From contig JAOTON010001603.1 in NCBI GenBank assembly GCA_034440635.1, forward strand, positions 278,591 through 342,590: 64,000 nt of DNA, written 5' to 3'. Position 1 is the first letter of the stretch. The number at the start of each line of letters is the position of its first letter. This document shows, one piece after another, positions 22,966 through 34,906 of this stretch. The translations under genes and the position numbers were made by a program. This stretch comes from Lepas anatifera (Eukaryota > Arthropoda > Thecostraca > Lepadidae). The notes beneath the pieces are model-generated. The model ran no database searches, was not told the DNA's origin, and was given only the letters and a program-made list of their open reading frames with translations.

Positions 22966-23995
22966 CCCGCGCCCCACCGGGGGTCCGGCGCCACCTTCGC
23001 CCCACCGGGGGGCCATCGATGGCCCCCGCCCCTCTAACTCCGAAAATATGGGCGTTAGCGCAAATCTGCAAAGAACAATAGAAAGCTCGCGTCAATTCAG
23101 TAAGAAATTACTTCGCATGTTTTAGTGCTCAGGTCAATGGTTTGACCTCCAGAGGTCAAATTAGGTCAAGATCGGCTATTTTCACTCAAATATGCAATGA
23201 TTAAGAAAACTGGGCATAACTCTTATGTCATTAGAGCTATTGAGGCCTGGTAAAGTACATTTGATAGCAAATTGCCAGTACTTTTTCCGCTATGTGGAAC
23301 GTAAAGACCTCCCGCCAGTGGTTTGACCGCCAGAGGTCACCTCGTGACCTAATATGACCTGAGGTCACGAAAGGTCAAAAAGTGACCTTGACGTATATCA
23401 AATGAAAGCCAGTGACAAGACAAACACGATGGTGTTTGTTTCACCGCTCTAGCTTAATTAGGTCAAAAGTTATTGTCCAAATACTGTTTTTGACCTCTGG
23501 TGACCTTGGATGACCTTGGAAAAGTCAAAGGGCAAATATGACCCCTGGGATCCGTGAAAGGGTGTCCAAAAACGTTGTTCTGAGCAGTCAGAGTATTTGC
23601 AATCATTTTTGTGGCTTTTATATCATGAAATAGCTTTTCCCCATGCTTTGTCAATGGGAGAGGTCGCCTCGTGACCTGACCTCAGGGCACGAAATCGAAA
23701 AATCCCGGATATACACCTTGTAGACCCTGGAGGGGTCATGAAGTGTAGGAAGTTTCAAATCGATCGACTTTGAAATGTAGCTCTTACAGAGCTCTAAAGG
23801 TGAAGTGAGGTGACCTTGGTTGACCTCGTCTGGTGACCTGACCTTGGGTGACCCGGGGTAAAAAATTTCAGGGATGATGGGAAAATGATGCAGTGAGAGG
23901 TAGAGCCCTCAACCGCGGTGCTGCGCCTCGTCGTTTTTCTGCTATCCCGGAAAAACCTTAGGGGGGCCATCGATGGCCCCCCGGTGGGGCGAGGG
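22966..23995 (-). mobile_element. TTAA-bounded AGGTCA-rich element, family 1, copy B
   Basis: A 1,030-bp copy inverted relative to copy A and bounded by TTAA at 22962-22965 and 23996-23999. The ends are CCCGCGCCCCACCGGGGG and CCGGTGGGGCGAGGG. I count about 19 AGGTCA/TGACCT hexamers by eye. They include TGACCT-n4-AGGTCA at 23143-23158 and AGGTCA-n5-TGACCT at 23334-23350. It interrupts a retrotransposon remnant. Confidence 0.88.
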
Positions 23996-24109
23996 TTAAG
24001 CCAGGTGATCCGCATTTTAAGGCCAGTAAAAAACAACGGCTCTTTTTCTGTAAATGCGGCTTGGAATACCTTCATATTCTCCAAATGGTAGTATCTTAGC
24101 CACCATCAA

Positions 24110-24660
24110 GGGTATTGTTGCATGTTTGGACCTGTTACCTCTGAGAGGTCATCTGGGACTACTTAAGCAGGTTTACAGCCTTAGGTCAATAACTTCGCAG
24201 GAAATATTGATAGAGCATTCGTTTTGATACGATAACGTTGGATTATCAGCGCAAGTCGATTGCTATGCATATTGGCTGTTTTTTTCAAATGACAGCCTTA
24301 ACCTGACCTCAGATAAGACCACTTGAGTGTTTTGACCTAGAATGATTATACATAATTCGATATCCGTAACGGAAGGAAGCGAATGGCGCCTAAAACTACT
24401 TAAACTCGGCCCAGTCGGACGCTATAGCTAAGAAACGCTTCTAAAACCTGTCCCTTTCTTTGACCTGCCAGGACCTCAATATTGACGGAAGTCAAAAGTG
24501 ACGGATATATAGTTTCTTGGTTATTTCTTATGGGTTATCCAGCAGCCTAAGCGATTTTTTCGTTATCCCGCAAAGAAGCGGAGATCGAGGGGAGATTGTT
24601 TAAACCTCCTCCCCCCCACTGGGGCGAGGGTAACCCAGATTCCCATTGGGGCGGGTGCTA
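24110..24660. repeat. Degraded AGGTCA-rich element fragment
   Basis: Scattered AGGTCA/TGACCT words occur through the stretch, with a CCACTGGGGCGAGGGTAACCC end-like block at about 24615. This suggests an old, decayed relative of the TTAA families. Boundaries are uncertain. Confidence 0.4.
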
Positions 24661-25015
24661 AGACGAGGAGTATAATGCGTTGAATGAGACAAGTTGAATA
24701 CCACCGTACCGGTGAGGATGGCACAGAGGCCCATACCGGATTGGTTAATATTTGGCTCATTTCGCAGAAAATATAAATGATAAAAACCCGCACTTAATAT
24801 CCGGTGCAGATAGGGAAACTGCAAAACACGAGGTTTTGACACGAAACGTGAATTCATGCTCGAAATGATACATGCGAAAACAAGAAATAAACAAGAATCT
24901 TTGCTCGTCATGCTCCCCATGCCGACCGTCTGCAGAGGCCCCAAAGCTTCGGTATTTCTATATCATTGACACCTCACGTCTGAATCTTCAACGTTTAACC
25001 CTCCTCTTGTTTTAG

Positions 25016-25160
25016 GTCTCTGAGCTACTCTGCGTTGTACCACATCGGCGACAGTTTACAACTGCTCCGAGCCATGGACACGTTTCGAGGACGCGGATCG
25101 ACCACCGATACAAAAACTTCAAACGGCAACTGCGTCCAATCCGAGAAAAAGCTGGAGTAG
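25016..25160 (+). CDS. SDR16C-like dehydrogenase copy A, terminal exon 7
   Basis: After the CCTCTTGTTTTAG acceptor, the first G completes the Leu codon left open by exon 6. The exon then reads SLSYSALYHIGDSLQLL, RAMDTFRGRG and a polar tail ending SEKKLE, with the stop TAG at 25158-25160. The MDTFRGR block is the conserved end of SDR16C proteins (an LG..x..MD.F.GR pattern), so the match in both phase and content ties this exon to copy A across a 16 kb intron. The tail after GRG is Ser/Thr/Asn-rich and probably cytosolic. With the exon 1-2 lengths taken from copy B, the whole protein would be about 319 residues, normal for the family. Confidence 0.9.
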
Positions 25161-25470
25161 TTTTGTTACTGTGAGCAACAAATATTGATGATGTCAAGTC
25201 CTCCGCCGTTGGTTAAACTCTTGCTCCCAGGCAATGGATACAGGCCATGTCCTCGGCGCGCTGCCGCTGTTTTGAGATTATGCATACGACGGGGAAACCG
25301 AGACCAGCAAATGTCTTAGCTTGTCAAGAGCTGTGTTTGCGCGTTTCCTCCATTTTGGTGTTTTTGAACGGTTTCCGATATGTGCAGTTGTACAAATTTC
25401 GACAGAGGGAGGGATGAAACGCGGCGTGTTCGTTGTACTTTGTAGCAATAAAGCAGTTTATTTTGGTTTC
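25161..25470 (+). other. Probable 3' UTR of copy A
   Basis: The sequence follows the stop codon and runs to just past the polyA signal at 25447. No frame continues through it. The cleavage site is not known; the end given is an estimate 15-20 bases after the signal. Confidence 0.6.
25447..25452 (+). terminator. AATAAA polyadenylation signal of copy A
   Basis: A canonical AATAAA lies 287 bases after the stop codon of exon 7, followed by a T-rich stretch (GTTTATTTTGG). It is the first such signal downstream of the stop. Confidence 0.65.
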
Positions 25471-28400
25471 AAGAAAAGTTTGTTATGTATATAACGTTAG
25501 CTGCTGTTTTCTCGACATTGTTAGCTTTTATGGCGAGAACTTTTTACTTCTCGTTCTGTTCTCAGCTTAGTTCTTCTTTTATAGATATACCGTACCTACG
25601 GCTTTCCAACTTATTCTTATTTCTTACTTTGCTAGGCGATCGGGGGTTTTCCGGGAAGCTAAAAATCGGTAGCCGAATCTGAGCTCTGGTTTGTTCTGCT
25701 CTCTATGCAGTTAAAGGACTTCGCTGCTGTGCCGCTGGTCATCATTAAGTTCAAGTGGTAAACGGAACACGCCAGACCTCAATGCTGGAAGAGTGACAAA
25801 TGTACTAGTCGATCAGTTGGCAAAAATGTCACTGCTACATCGGCCATCGTCCACTCTTGTAAGTTATTGATTTTTTTCGAGACATATTAGCGGAATATTT
25901 CAGGGAAGAAAACTTGAGCTTTGTTGACAGGGAGGATGCCATTGTTACCATGAGCTCCTCTGCTCCATAGCGTATGTTACCAATGCAATGCCATAATCTG
26001 GGCCACAGCAGAGTAAGTTGAATTCGCTTGTTGCAAGAGCCATTAGCGTAAATGCTCTTCCTGACATGCCATATTCGCGGGTGTTCTGTCTGAGAGTGTT
26101 GACAATGTAATCCTATATTTCACCATAGCAATGGGAGGTGTTCATAGTGAGTGACTCTCGGAAAGGCCGAGAGAAAACTAGGTTTAATTCCGGTGCAACT
26201 GCAATGTTGCACAACATGTAGTGACTGTTCCAATGAGCGTTTCTACCGTATATGTGAAGATAATAGAAGTCGGGAGTGATTGAGGCAAATCTATAAATCA
26301 AGCCCTGACGATTGTAATGTTGCAATATACCTGCAACACCCTGGTCTGTGGGTGAGTAATCAGTGTTTGCAGGTGTCGGCTCACTGATGCGAGGTCTGGT
26401 GTTCAAATCTGGCGAGTTGCCGGATTAAAGCGGACATGAAACCTTCGTAATGGGAGTTGAACTGAGGTAATCGTGTGATAGAGCATACCTGGGAACACTT
26501 AATCGGATGGCCACGGGGTATGAGGTAGCCGTGCAAACGTGACGTAATGCTCAAGTTCGGCAGCGCGGATGAATTGGTATTGCCTACACCTCTTTAAAAC
26601 ATGCTTGCTTAATGTGGCTCTGTCACTGGTGACTTAAATGCCTATAACCTTTTTCAATGGCTAATTTGAAACGTTAGATATGTTTTAAAACATAAAGAAA
26701 AATGGCCGAAGCTGATAAGTCTCACCTTGGGTCCTAATGATATTATCTGCTCGCTAAAAGCGTTTTAATTGTATTTCTATTAGTTTGGGACGTAAATGAC
26801 GACAACAGCATCATACGTTAACACCAGAAAAATAAAATTGAACGGGTTGCGGCCTGCCCTGTTGGAAATGAAACGAAACATAAATAAGGAAACATTGTGT
26901 TACTATATAAGTAATTTTTATAACAAAGATTGTTCATATTAGGCTTCCGTAAATGTTGCACAAGCCTCGAACACTAATTCACCATTATAAACATGGACAC
27001 TAGTCACATTTAAACGAAGGTGTTCATTCCCATGCAGACCACCTCATGGGGATTTAGGCTACCTAGTACTCATGGGGATTTAGGCTACCTAGTAAATCCC
27101 AGAATCTAGCAGTCATATGAATGAGCTAGTTACATCTGCTAGAAAACGAGGACTGACTGAGGGGGATTTACGGGAGAAAGTGAATGAAAGAAAGTAAATT
27201 ACTCACAGAATGCAGAGAAGCAGGGATTTTCTAAAAGGCTGCTAAAAAGAGAGAAGAGACAAAACTCATCAATGTATAAAAATACACATAAACAACGTTT
27301 CCTAGCAAAGACTTCGTACCTCTAGCAACGAAAAATAAAATGAAACGAAATCTTGAGGTTCTTATCCGTTTTTAGCAGAAACAGGACTGATTTTTTCAAT
27401 GAAGAATGCCCCTGAAACCACTGCAGTCTGGAATTGCACCAGGAACCACAATCCACAATCCAATCCACAATCCATCCAAGTGCGTTCTAATCTCTAGAAA
27501 GCCTTGCAACGGGCCGCGAGTTGCTGGCGCTATATGCCATTATAGTTCGTGTGTCGTAAACCCAAACAATTGCATCATTACGCGTACCCACCTCGTTTCG
27601 AAATCCGCGGCAGCGTGAGTGTTCCGGACTTAAAATTTAGCAGTGCCTTCTTCCACCACTCCCGGTGAAGTTGCGTAATTGTCCTGGAGAAAACCCGTTC
27701 CTCTGTCGGTTTCCCACTAATAACTTGTGCTAAATAGCTGCATGTATCCACACAGGCACTGTGCGACTCATATACATTTGACATGGCGGTAACGGGTCGA
27801 TGCAAAGCTCGCAGTGGGCCCCGGAGCTCGATTTTTATCGCAGGACAGGAAGACACGGCAGACATGCAGTTCAGACGTGAACATACACGACCCAAAACGT
27901 CAAATGCATCCATTTCCCAACAGCCACAATAACCCGAATTCCCATAAAACTCCAGGGTGTCCCACTACACGTTAGGACCGCCCCCCCCTTTACACTCGAA
28001 AGGACTGCCTCCAGTTCGCGCACCGTAACCCCAGAGAATGGTGTTGGCAAACATAATCGTCTAATATAAGTGCGTACCACCACCGGCCGTATCCACTTAT
28101 ATGCAGTCGCGGAGGCGCCCGCAGTGAAACAAATCACGGCTATTCTTCCAGTGTTCAGTTATTTCTATTTCAGTCATGTTCAGTTCTTTCAGTTGCATGG
28201 AAAGGACGTGTTTTTCGGTGCTCTTGAAATTGATGCAAATACTCATGTTCCAATTCAAAACCAGCAAAGATATCAGCTTGATGCATGGTACATTTTTCCG
28301 GTACATGATGTGCTAATTTTCCTTCACCTCGACCGTTCGTGGCGCAAGATAAAAGAGGATAAAAATAATTATATAATTACATTTGGCCTACTGCCGTCTT

Positions 28401-28972
28401 CCCCGCTTATTTTTATTTTATCATTTCGTTGCGTTTTACGTGTTTGCGTGAGCCACCCCAAGAAAAAGCTTCTGGGGCGGAAAGATTGAAATATTTCAGG
28501 ATGGCTACTTCTTAGAGAAGCAAACACGAAGTTTTAAAAATTCATGAAAATATCGGTACTGTAGATAGAAAAAGAAGACACGAATTGAACAATACGTTTG
28601 ATGAGAATCAACACTGCCACAGGCAATGTGAACCACGGAGCGTAATTTATAATATTGAAGACAAAACGAATACGTAGCCAAGAAATTGATCATTTTTTAT
28701 ACCATTTCTACCTTTTTGGACCAGTTTTCTGCAACTTATGATGCATTTGGTTAAAACAATATATTATGCTTTAGGAGTAGAATTCCTTACTTTATGCTCA
28801 GTGCCTAGCGAAATGAAACTTTGAAATTACCTACCGGGTTGAGGTGCGGATTTCTATCTCTGGATGTGGGGTGCCGTCACCTAGCATTTGTTTCATATAT
28901 GAGAGAGTGCAGCTTGGTGTCATGTGTGGGGGCTGTAGCTTAGTGTTTATAATACAATGGTCCTTTTAATGC
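25471..28972. other. Intergenic spacer between SDR copies, first part
   Basis: I see no supported gene. A 26-bp unit is repeated twice in tandem (27042-27067 and 27068-27093). An open frame of 139 codons at 28070-28489 has no recognised motif and is AT-rich at its end, so I do not call it. Confidence 0.5.
27042..27093. repeat. Tandem duplication of a 26-bp unit
   Basis: CTCATGGGGATTTAGGCTAC plus CTAGTA occurs twice without interruption and without visible change. Confidence 0.9.
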
Positions 28973-29237
28973 CATATGCGGCTCCAGGGCGGCAAAGGGG
29001 GCACGTGCCTCGTCGATGGACCATCGGCGCCCCTAAAATGGTCGCGTGCCCCCTAAAAGGTCGATGTTGCCCACTGAAATGTCGCTTTTCTCCCCCCCAA
29101 TATGTGAAAATCGGCGCCCACCGATAGGATTTTGCGCCCATTTGATAGGTTTTGCCAGTTAAAAGTGGCGCCCCTAGTCGTGATGGTGCCCCTCCCCCGG
29201 AGGTGCCCTCCGATCGGAAATCCTGGATCCGCCTATG
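28973..29237. mobile_element. MITE with GCGGCTCCAGG inverted ends
   Basis: About 265 bp start CATATGCGGCTCCAGG and end CCTGGATCCGCCTATG, matching the ends of the element at 7558-7799. The interior is C-rich with repeated GCGCCCC words. It directly abuts the TTAA boundary of the next element (29239). Confidence 0.55.
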
Positions 29238-29242
29238 TTTAA

Positions 29243-30079
29243 CACGCGCATTGACGGGGTCTGAGCCACCTTCACTTTGACAAGGGGGCGGGAACCTGCC
29301 CCCTTAAGATCTCGAGAACCACAGTAGGTAGCGAAAAACGGTAAACGGCGTTGGGTAGCCCATCCACTTCTCCATCGAAAATAGTTGAAATATTTTTTTC
29401 AGGTCAGATTTAAGGTCACCAGAGGTCAAAACATGCCGTAATAGGGATAACATATAAATTAAGTTTTTGGGCATTGCATCCGAAGAAGTAAAGATAGAGC
29501 AAAACGATTTATACTACATGAATCCTTGCAGCAAGCCGAATCGAATGATATATGACTTGACCTTACTAGGTCAAATCAAGGATTTGACCTGACCTGAGGT
29601 CAGGTCAGGGTCAAATGATATAAAATGTATATCATTAGGACCGCAAAGCCAAGGTGAGTCTAATGCTGCTAAAATAAACGCTCTATTACTACCCGTTACT
29701 GAGTTATACAGTAAAAAAACATTTTTTCTATGTATTTCCAATGGAGACGTCATGCCTCGTACCTGACCTTAGGTCATCGATATCAAAAATACCGGAACAT
29801 ATTTTAGAGAACTCGGTGAGTCCATAATGTGATATGAATTTCAGTCGGATAAGTTTACCATGCTCCGACTTATGCTATCTTAAACTTGTTTTGAGGTCAG
29901 GTCACTTGACCTGTACTGGTGACCTGACCTGAGATGACCAAACCTTAAAATTTTCACAGAAGTTCTAGAAATGATGAGGGAAAGGGTATGTCACGTACGG
30001 CAGCGCCACGCGCCGCCGTTTTTCTGCTATCTCCGAAAAACTTGAGGGGGGCAGGTACCCACCCCCGTCAATGCGCGTG
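29243..30079 (+). mobile_element. TTAA-bounded AGGTCA-rich element, family 2, copy 1
   Basis: An 837-bp element between TTAA at 29239-29242 and 30080-30083. The ends are CACGCGCATTGACGGGG and CCCCGTCAATGCGCGTG, a perfect 17-bp inverted repeat. The interior again has many TGACCT/AGGTCA words, for example GACCTGACCTGAGGTCAGGT at about 29588. The ends differ from family 1, yet layout and TTAA preference are the same. No transposase is encoded. Confidence 0.85.
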
Positions 30080-30083
30080 TTAA

Positions 30084-31526
30084 AGCTGCCGCAATTTTCG
30101 AATTTGGGCATCCTCAATGGTTTTCGAAAATCCACGTTAGTATGATGGATCCATGAAGAGCTCCCTCTTGAGGCAAAAACATTCTGTCGCCTATGACTTT
30201 TGTGTTTCGCCGTAGAGTTTTTGTATTCCCAGCATGACATCAAAAAGGTGAAATGCGCTAAAACATCGATGATTTTTTACTTCCGAAATAGGTTTTCCCC
30301 TTTTCATCATCCAACACGAAGCAAAACAGCACGTGTTTCCCTGTTTGGAACATTACCTGGTTGTACTTCAGCAGCTCTCTCTATTAGTTCTTACTCTCTA
30401 TAACTCGTCCGACGGCTAAGTTTTAGTTTTATGAACGTCTCTCTCCTATCCATCTTTCAGTTTTCTTCTGAACTGGCCCCACTCATCTCCACTCTGCAGA
30501 AACTCATCGCGACACTCCCGACTTCAGCGAAATCAATCGCCGGGTAGCCTGTGCTGACTGCCGTCGTTTCACCTGACTGAAGAGCAGCTTTGGATGGTGG
30601 AGCAAATAATCAAGCCAATAGAGGGGAAAGTTTGGCCAGGAATGTTTGATAACCATAATTAGAATAGATATCCGGGGTAATGGTTTGAAAGCTCTATCAT
30701 TTTCATGGCGACATTTCCTCTGAAGTTCTCGCAATACAAATGAACGCGCCTCCACCAATCAGCGGCCGCCATCCGCTGGGTGTCGATTGCCTGCGAGGCA
30801 CAGAGGTTAGAGAGGTCACGCTGGACATCTCTGACGCCGAGTTCAAGCCTCGGTGGCGAGGGGTCGCGTGGCAGATTCTAAAACATACATGCGTGGCGAT
30901 GAAAATGGTGGTGGTTGTGCCTGCTGTCAGACTGAGCGAAGGGGACAGCTGTAGGAGACATTCTGTGCACGTTTGTGGATATATGGCTTAGGTGTTTGTG
31001 CAATGTGCGGTACCGATAGCACTGGAAAAACATGATTACGAGTTCATCAAGCAAGTTTGCTATGTGAATATGCTTGGCAGGTAAAATTGCAGGCAATCAT
31101 TTGGAGTCCTTAGTATTTTTGGCATTAGGCTAGATGATGCAGTCCTTCAAAACTTTTTTAAATTTACTCGCTTATTGTCGGAGGGATCCGTAGTTCTGAC
31201 CGTGTTAACAAGAAGGGTTCAAGAAAATTCACAGGATGCATGAGGCAATAGCCTGAGTATTTATATTTTAATTGCATGAACATAACTATTCCTTTAGCAT
31301 GGGTCATTCCTCGATCCCATCGATTCCCATCGTGTCGATGCCACCGCCACCCGGCCTCCAGGTAGCCAGGAGCCACTGTGCACAGCCGTCTAACCGGAAT
31401 TGTGCGACTTTCTATTCGCGGACCTAAAATCGCTTTTTTATGCTACAATACTCCACTATGAACTTCTGGGTGACGGGCACCTAGTTATTGTGTATCATTA
31501 TCATCATTCGTTAAAAGTGATGAGGT
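30084..31526. other. Spacer with one weak open frame
   Basis: A GC-rich patch at 30740-30880 holds CCACCAATCAGCGGCCGCC (a CCAAT-type box beside a GC box) at its start, and an 83-codon frame including GTEVREVTLDISDAEFKPRW. It could be a promoter/CpG-rich segment or a lone exon; I cannot tell which. The remainder shows nothing. Confidence 0.3.
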
Positions 31527-32235
31527 GATGAGTCACGAGGTGACCTCTCCCATTGACAAAGCATGGGGAAACGCTGTCTTATGATCTTAAAGCCACAAAA
31601 ACTATTGAAAATACTCGGCTTCGTCAGAAAAGCGTTCTTAGACACCCTTTCTCAGATTCCAGGGGCCGTATTTTCCTTTGACCTCTCCAAGGTCATTCAA
31701 GGTCACCAGGGGTCAAAAACAGTATTTCGACAATAACTTTTGACCTATATAAGCTAGAGCGCTGAATTAAACACCATCGTGTATGCCTCGTCACTTGCTT
31801 TCGTTTGATATACGGCAAGGTTACTGTCTGACCTTTCGTGACCCCAGATCATCTTAGGTCACGAGGTGACCTCTGGAGGTCAAACCACTGGCGGGAGGTC
31901 ATTACGTGCAAGATAGCAGGAAAAGGTCTGACATTTTCCTATCCAATGTACTTACCACATCTCAATAGCTCTAATGACACAAGAGTTATGCCCAGTTTGC
32001 TTAAGCATTACATATTCGAGTGAAAATAGCCGATCTTGACTTAATTTGACCTCTGGAGCTCAAACCATTGACCTGAGCGCTAAAACATGTGAAGTAATTT
32101 CTTACTGAATTCACGCGAGCTTTCTAATGCACTTTGCAGATTTGCGCTAACGCCCATACTTTCGGAGTTAGAGGGGGGGACCATCGATGCCCCCGGTGGG
32201 GCAAAGGTGGCGCCGGACCCCCGGTGGGGCGCGGG
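31527..32235 (+). mobile_element. TTAA element family 1, copy C, 5' truncated
   Basis: Same orientation as copy A. It lacks about the first 300 bp: similarity starts around the TCACGAGGTGACCTCTCCCA block. The right end CCGGTGGGGCGCGGG is followed by TTAA at 32236-32239. The AGGTCA-n5-TGACCT site near 31856 is kept. No TTAA marks the left boundary, consistent with truncation after insertion. Confidence 0.75.
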
Positions 32236-33137
32236 TTAAAGGAAGTGTACCACTTTTCTCGAAATTCTAAAAGAAATTATTGGTGGACAAAAGAGGTCTT
32301 AAAATCAAGAAGTAAAATTTATTTTCACCTTCAATCGCTCAAAATAAGTATATTACAACTTCTATTTTTACCCTGGGCAGACCTATATATTGTGCATAAT
32401 TACGAAGCCAGCCTGAGATTTCTGCTTGCGGCATACAGCTATGCGAAAGCCACACCATTTGTTAATAGTTTTCACGTGGCATCCGTTTCCAGGTATAAAA
32501 GGATCCTGACGTGGTTTGAATTAGGGCCGTAGGGCCATTTAGGAAGATATGTCAAGCTTAAAAGTGTGTGGAAATTCAAGAGAGAGCTTTGGGTGAAATT
32601 AAGTATGACAATAGTTGTTTCTCCACGTGCTGTAAAAAGCTGCTGTTTCAGCTCAAAGCCATGATGCAAGTGGGACACTCCCTTTTAAACCCAAACACCG
32701 CCAGAAGTATGGTGTTTTAGTTTTAGAAAAATTTACCAATATTACAGTGTTTCATGCTAAATTCTCCTCATTTCTCACCCCTAGGTACGCCATTGGGATT
32801 AGGCAGGCATATGTTGGGTTTTTGGATTGAATAGTCTGGTGCAGGAGTACGGATTACATCGCCCTGTCCCTGCCATTGAACTCCACGGGTATTCAGTAGC
32901 CCACAATATGTAAACGTGCCAACGCGCTGAGAGGCATCGTTGCAACGACCCTTACAGCGGTAGAATAGCCGCGTTGCTCAACCGACTGGCGGCCGACGTC
33001 AGGATTACATTTGAAGGCCACTGAAGCTCATGCAGCGCCTCAGCGTGTGTTGACCCAGGAGCCGGCGGAAGGACGGCAGTGCTTGATTGCCGGCGCAGAG
33101 GGGCGACAACGTTCACCAGCGCTTCAAACCTGCCGCG

Positions 33138-33354
33138 ATGTCGGCGCTGCACTTCATCACCTGCCTTCTGAAGGCATTCTATTTTTGGATTGAGTCTATA
33201 GTGCTCTTTTTCGTGCCCACTCAGTTCCGTGAGAAGTCGATTAAGGGGGACATCGCCCTCGTGACAGGAGGAGGCAGTGGAATTGGCCGACTGACAGCCC
33301 TTCGGCTGGCCAAGAGAGGTGCCAAGATCGTCACGTGGGACATCAACCAGGCAG
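33138..33354 (+). CDS. SDR16C-like dehydrogenase copy B, exon 1
   Basis: The exon codes for 72 residues plus one base. The start ATG at 33138 (CGCGATGTCG) is preferred over an in-frame ATG at 33087 because the shorter form begins MSALHFITCLLKAFYFW with the hydrophobic N-terminal anchor (residues ~6-27) usual in SDR16C enzymes. Next comes KGDIALVTGGGSGIGRL, with TGGGSGIG at residues 43-50 as the dinucleotide-binding loop, then KIVTWDINQA. Asp68 at the end of beta-strand 2 argues for NAD(H), by family rule. The donor GTGGGT follows 33354, leaving G as the first base of a codon. Upstream, a GACGTCAG (CRE-like) word at about 32995 may belong to the promoter. Confidence 0.92.
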
Positions 33355-34906
33355 GTGGGTCATGAGGCCAGCGCTGTGATGAATTGAGCGGTTATTGCTG
33401 TAAGAGTGTAGGTAGCGGGCGGCGGTCACGCTTATTGCGGTTACTCTAACGCGCCTCTACCGGGGCTGCGTGGATGAATTTGACCTCTGGAGGCAAAGTC
33501 TGAGAACAAGCGATTGAGACAGTACTGTTCGATTCGGTGGCACTGATCAGCTTGTTGCTGCGGATCCTGACTACGATAGCGGTATGGGGGGCCGATAAAT
33601 ATCAATATTATTTATGCTCAGTTGCCACTGCACCCGTGATTGTGGCGGGTCTCAGTAAATACTAGTGTTACGCAAAATATTGCCGCTGCATATGGCTGTC
33701 ATACTAATTATCCGAATAGGTTTGCAGCAAACTCATGGTATTAGAGATAAACACAACAATAAAGTTTATATGCCATACCTCACCTTCATGTCTTGCCGCT
33801 GAAAGCGTTCCTATGCGTCAGATGGGACACAATATACTTGATGACCGAAGTGGGTAAGGAATTTTGTGGAAGCTTGCTATGGGAAATATTTTACATTTAA
33901 GTACGAAAGGGATGACATTAAATGCATAGTGTTTCTGCTAAATATCAAGTTGATGAAGTTAAAACTCAAGTTAAAACTTCGACTATCAGCAATCGAAAAT
34001 GGTGCTCTCTGCCATTGATCTCCCGGTCCCGCCCGGGTGTCCTATCCGACTTCTCCCTCTCAGTTTTCGCAAATATATGTGAGTAATCAAACACAAGAGA
34101 CGAAAATCCGTGCATTTTCTAGTTGACCAATATTTGCAATTTGGCAAAAGTTGCCGCCGTTTTTGGTTTTTGAGTTATCACTTCTTACGTCATTTCTAAC
34201 CCTCAAAGCCAATTTTGCTCTAGAACATGTAGACTAATTCAGAGTGCAGCTCGACTGCTCGAAAAGCTATGTCCTATTTTTGGCAATATTCAATTTTTTT
34301 AAATAAACATTTCGACACGCCGCCAATAATTCTGAGGCCTGGCTCATCACGGGGTAACAAGAGCTCACCAAAGTACCTACACCCCTATAAATGGGTTTGT
34401 ATCTATACTTGTCGAACAAAAAGTTATAACAATCATTTTGCTATCATGGCGACGGTCACGAAAAACTTGAGATAATATACAACCTGACCTTAGAATGTAT
34501 TTCTTACCTCGACCTGAATTTAAGGTTGCCCCTTGTCTCAAAAAAGCCATGTCGCATATGATTCGACTCGCTGAGCTGAGAAAAACATGTATACCACTGG
34601 ATATCTTCTAAATGTGCTGGTATCCATTCTTTATTAATAATTGAGTAGTAGTATTGGGTCAAGTCAGACACTTTTGATATGCTGCGATAGGGGGAATGAT
34701 AAATGTCAATCTGGCACGCGGGTGACAGATCCAAAGAAGGAAATCCAATACATATTTTTGTCACCCATTACTGACGTTACTGTTTGAGACGTTATTGTTT
34801 GATTCGGTAGGACTGACCGCTGGACCGAATACCGATCCAAACTAAATGACTGGAACAGAGCCGGTCCGTACGCTCCAGGAATCAGCCCAATGGGTTTAAT
34901 TTAAAG

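Larger units (their letters stand above)
8771..25015 (+). other. 16.2 kb intron 6 of SDR16C-like copy A
   Basis: The intron runs from the GTGAGT donor after exon 6 to the CTTGTTTTAG acceptor before exon 7. It contains a (TATG/CATG)n tract, a 21-bp minisatellite, the LINE at 14205-19756, RT fragments at 21609-22960, TTAA element B and a degraded AGGTCA-rich stretch. In 8771-10438, 10494-13313, 13394-14192 and 19769-21600 I see no supported gene. An open frame at 12863-13171 (102 codons) has no recognised domain. Confidence 0.85.

Noticed and set aside
26360..26420. B-box-like GTGTTCAAATCTGG as a tRNA
   Set aside because: No A box at the right distance and no cloverleaf pairing visible.
31838..32532. 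Open frames in the TTAA elements (also at 472-984, 22679-23125, 38701-39074)
   Set aside because: They translate element ends and AGGTCA arrays; equivalent frames are broken in other copies.
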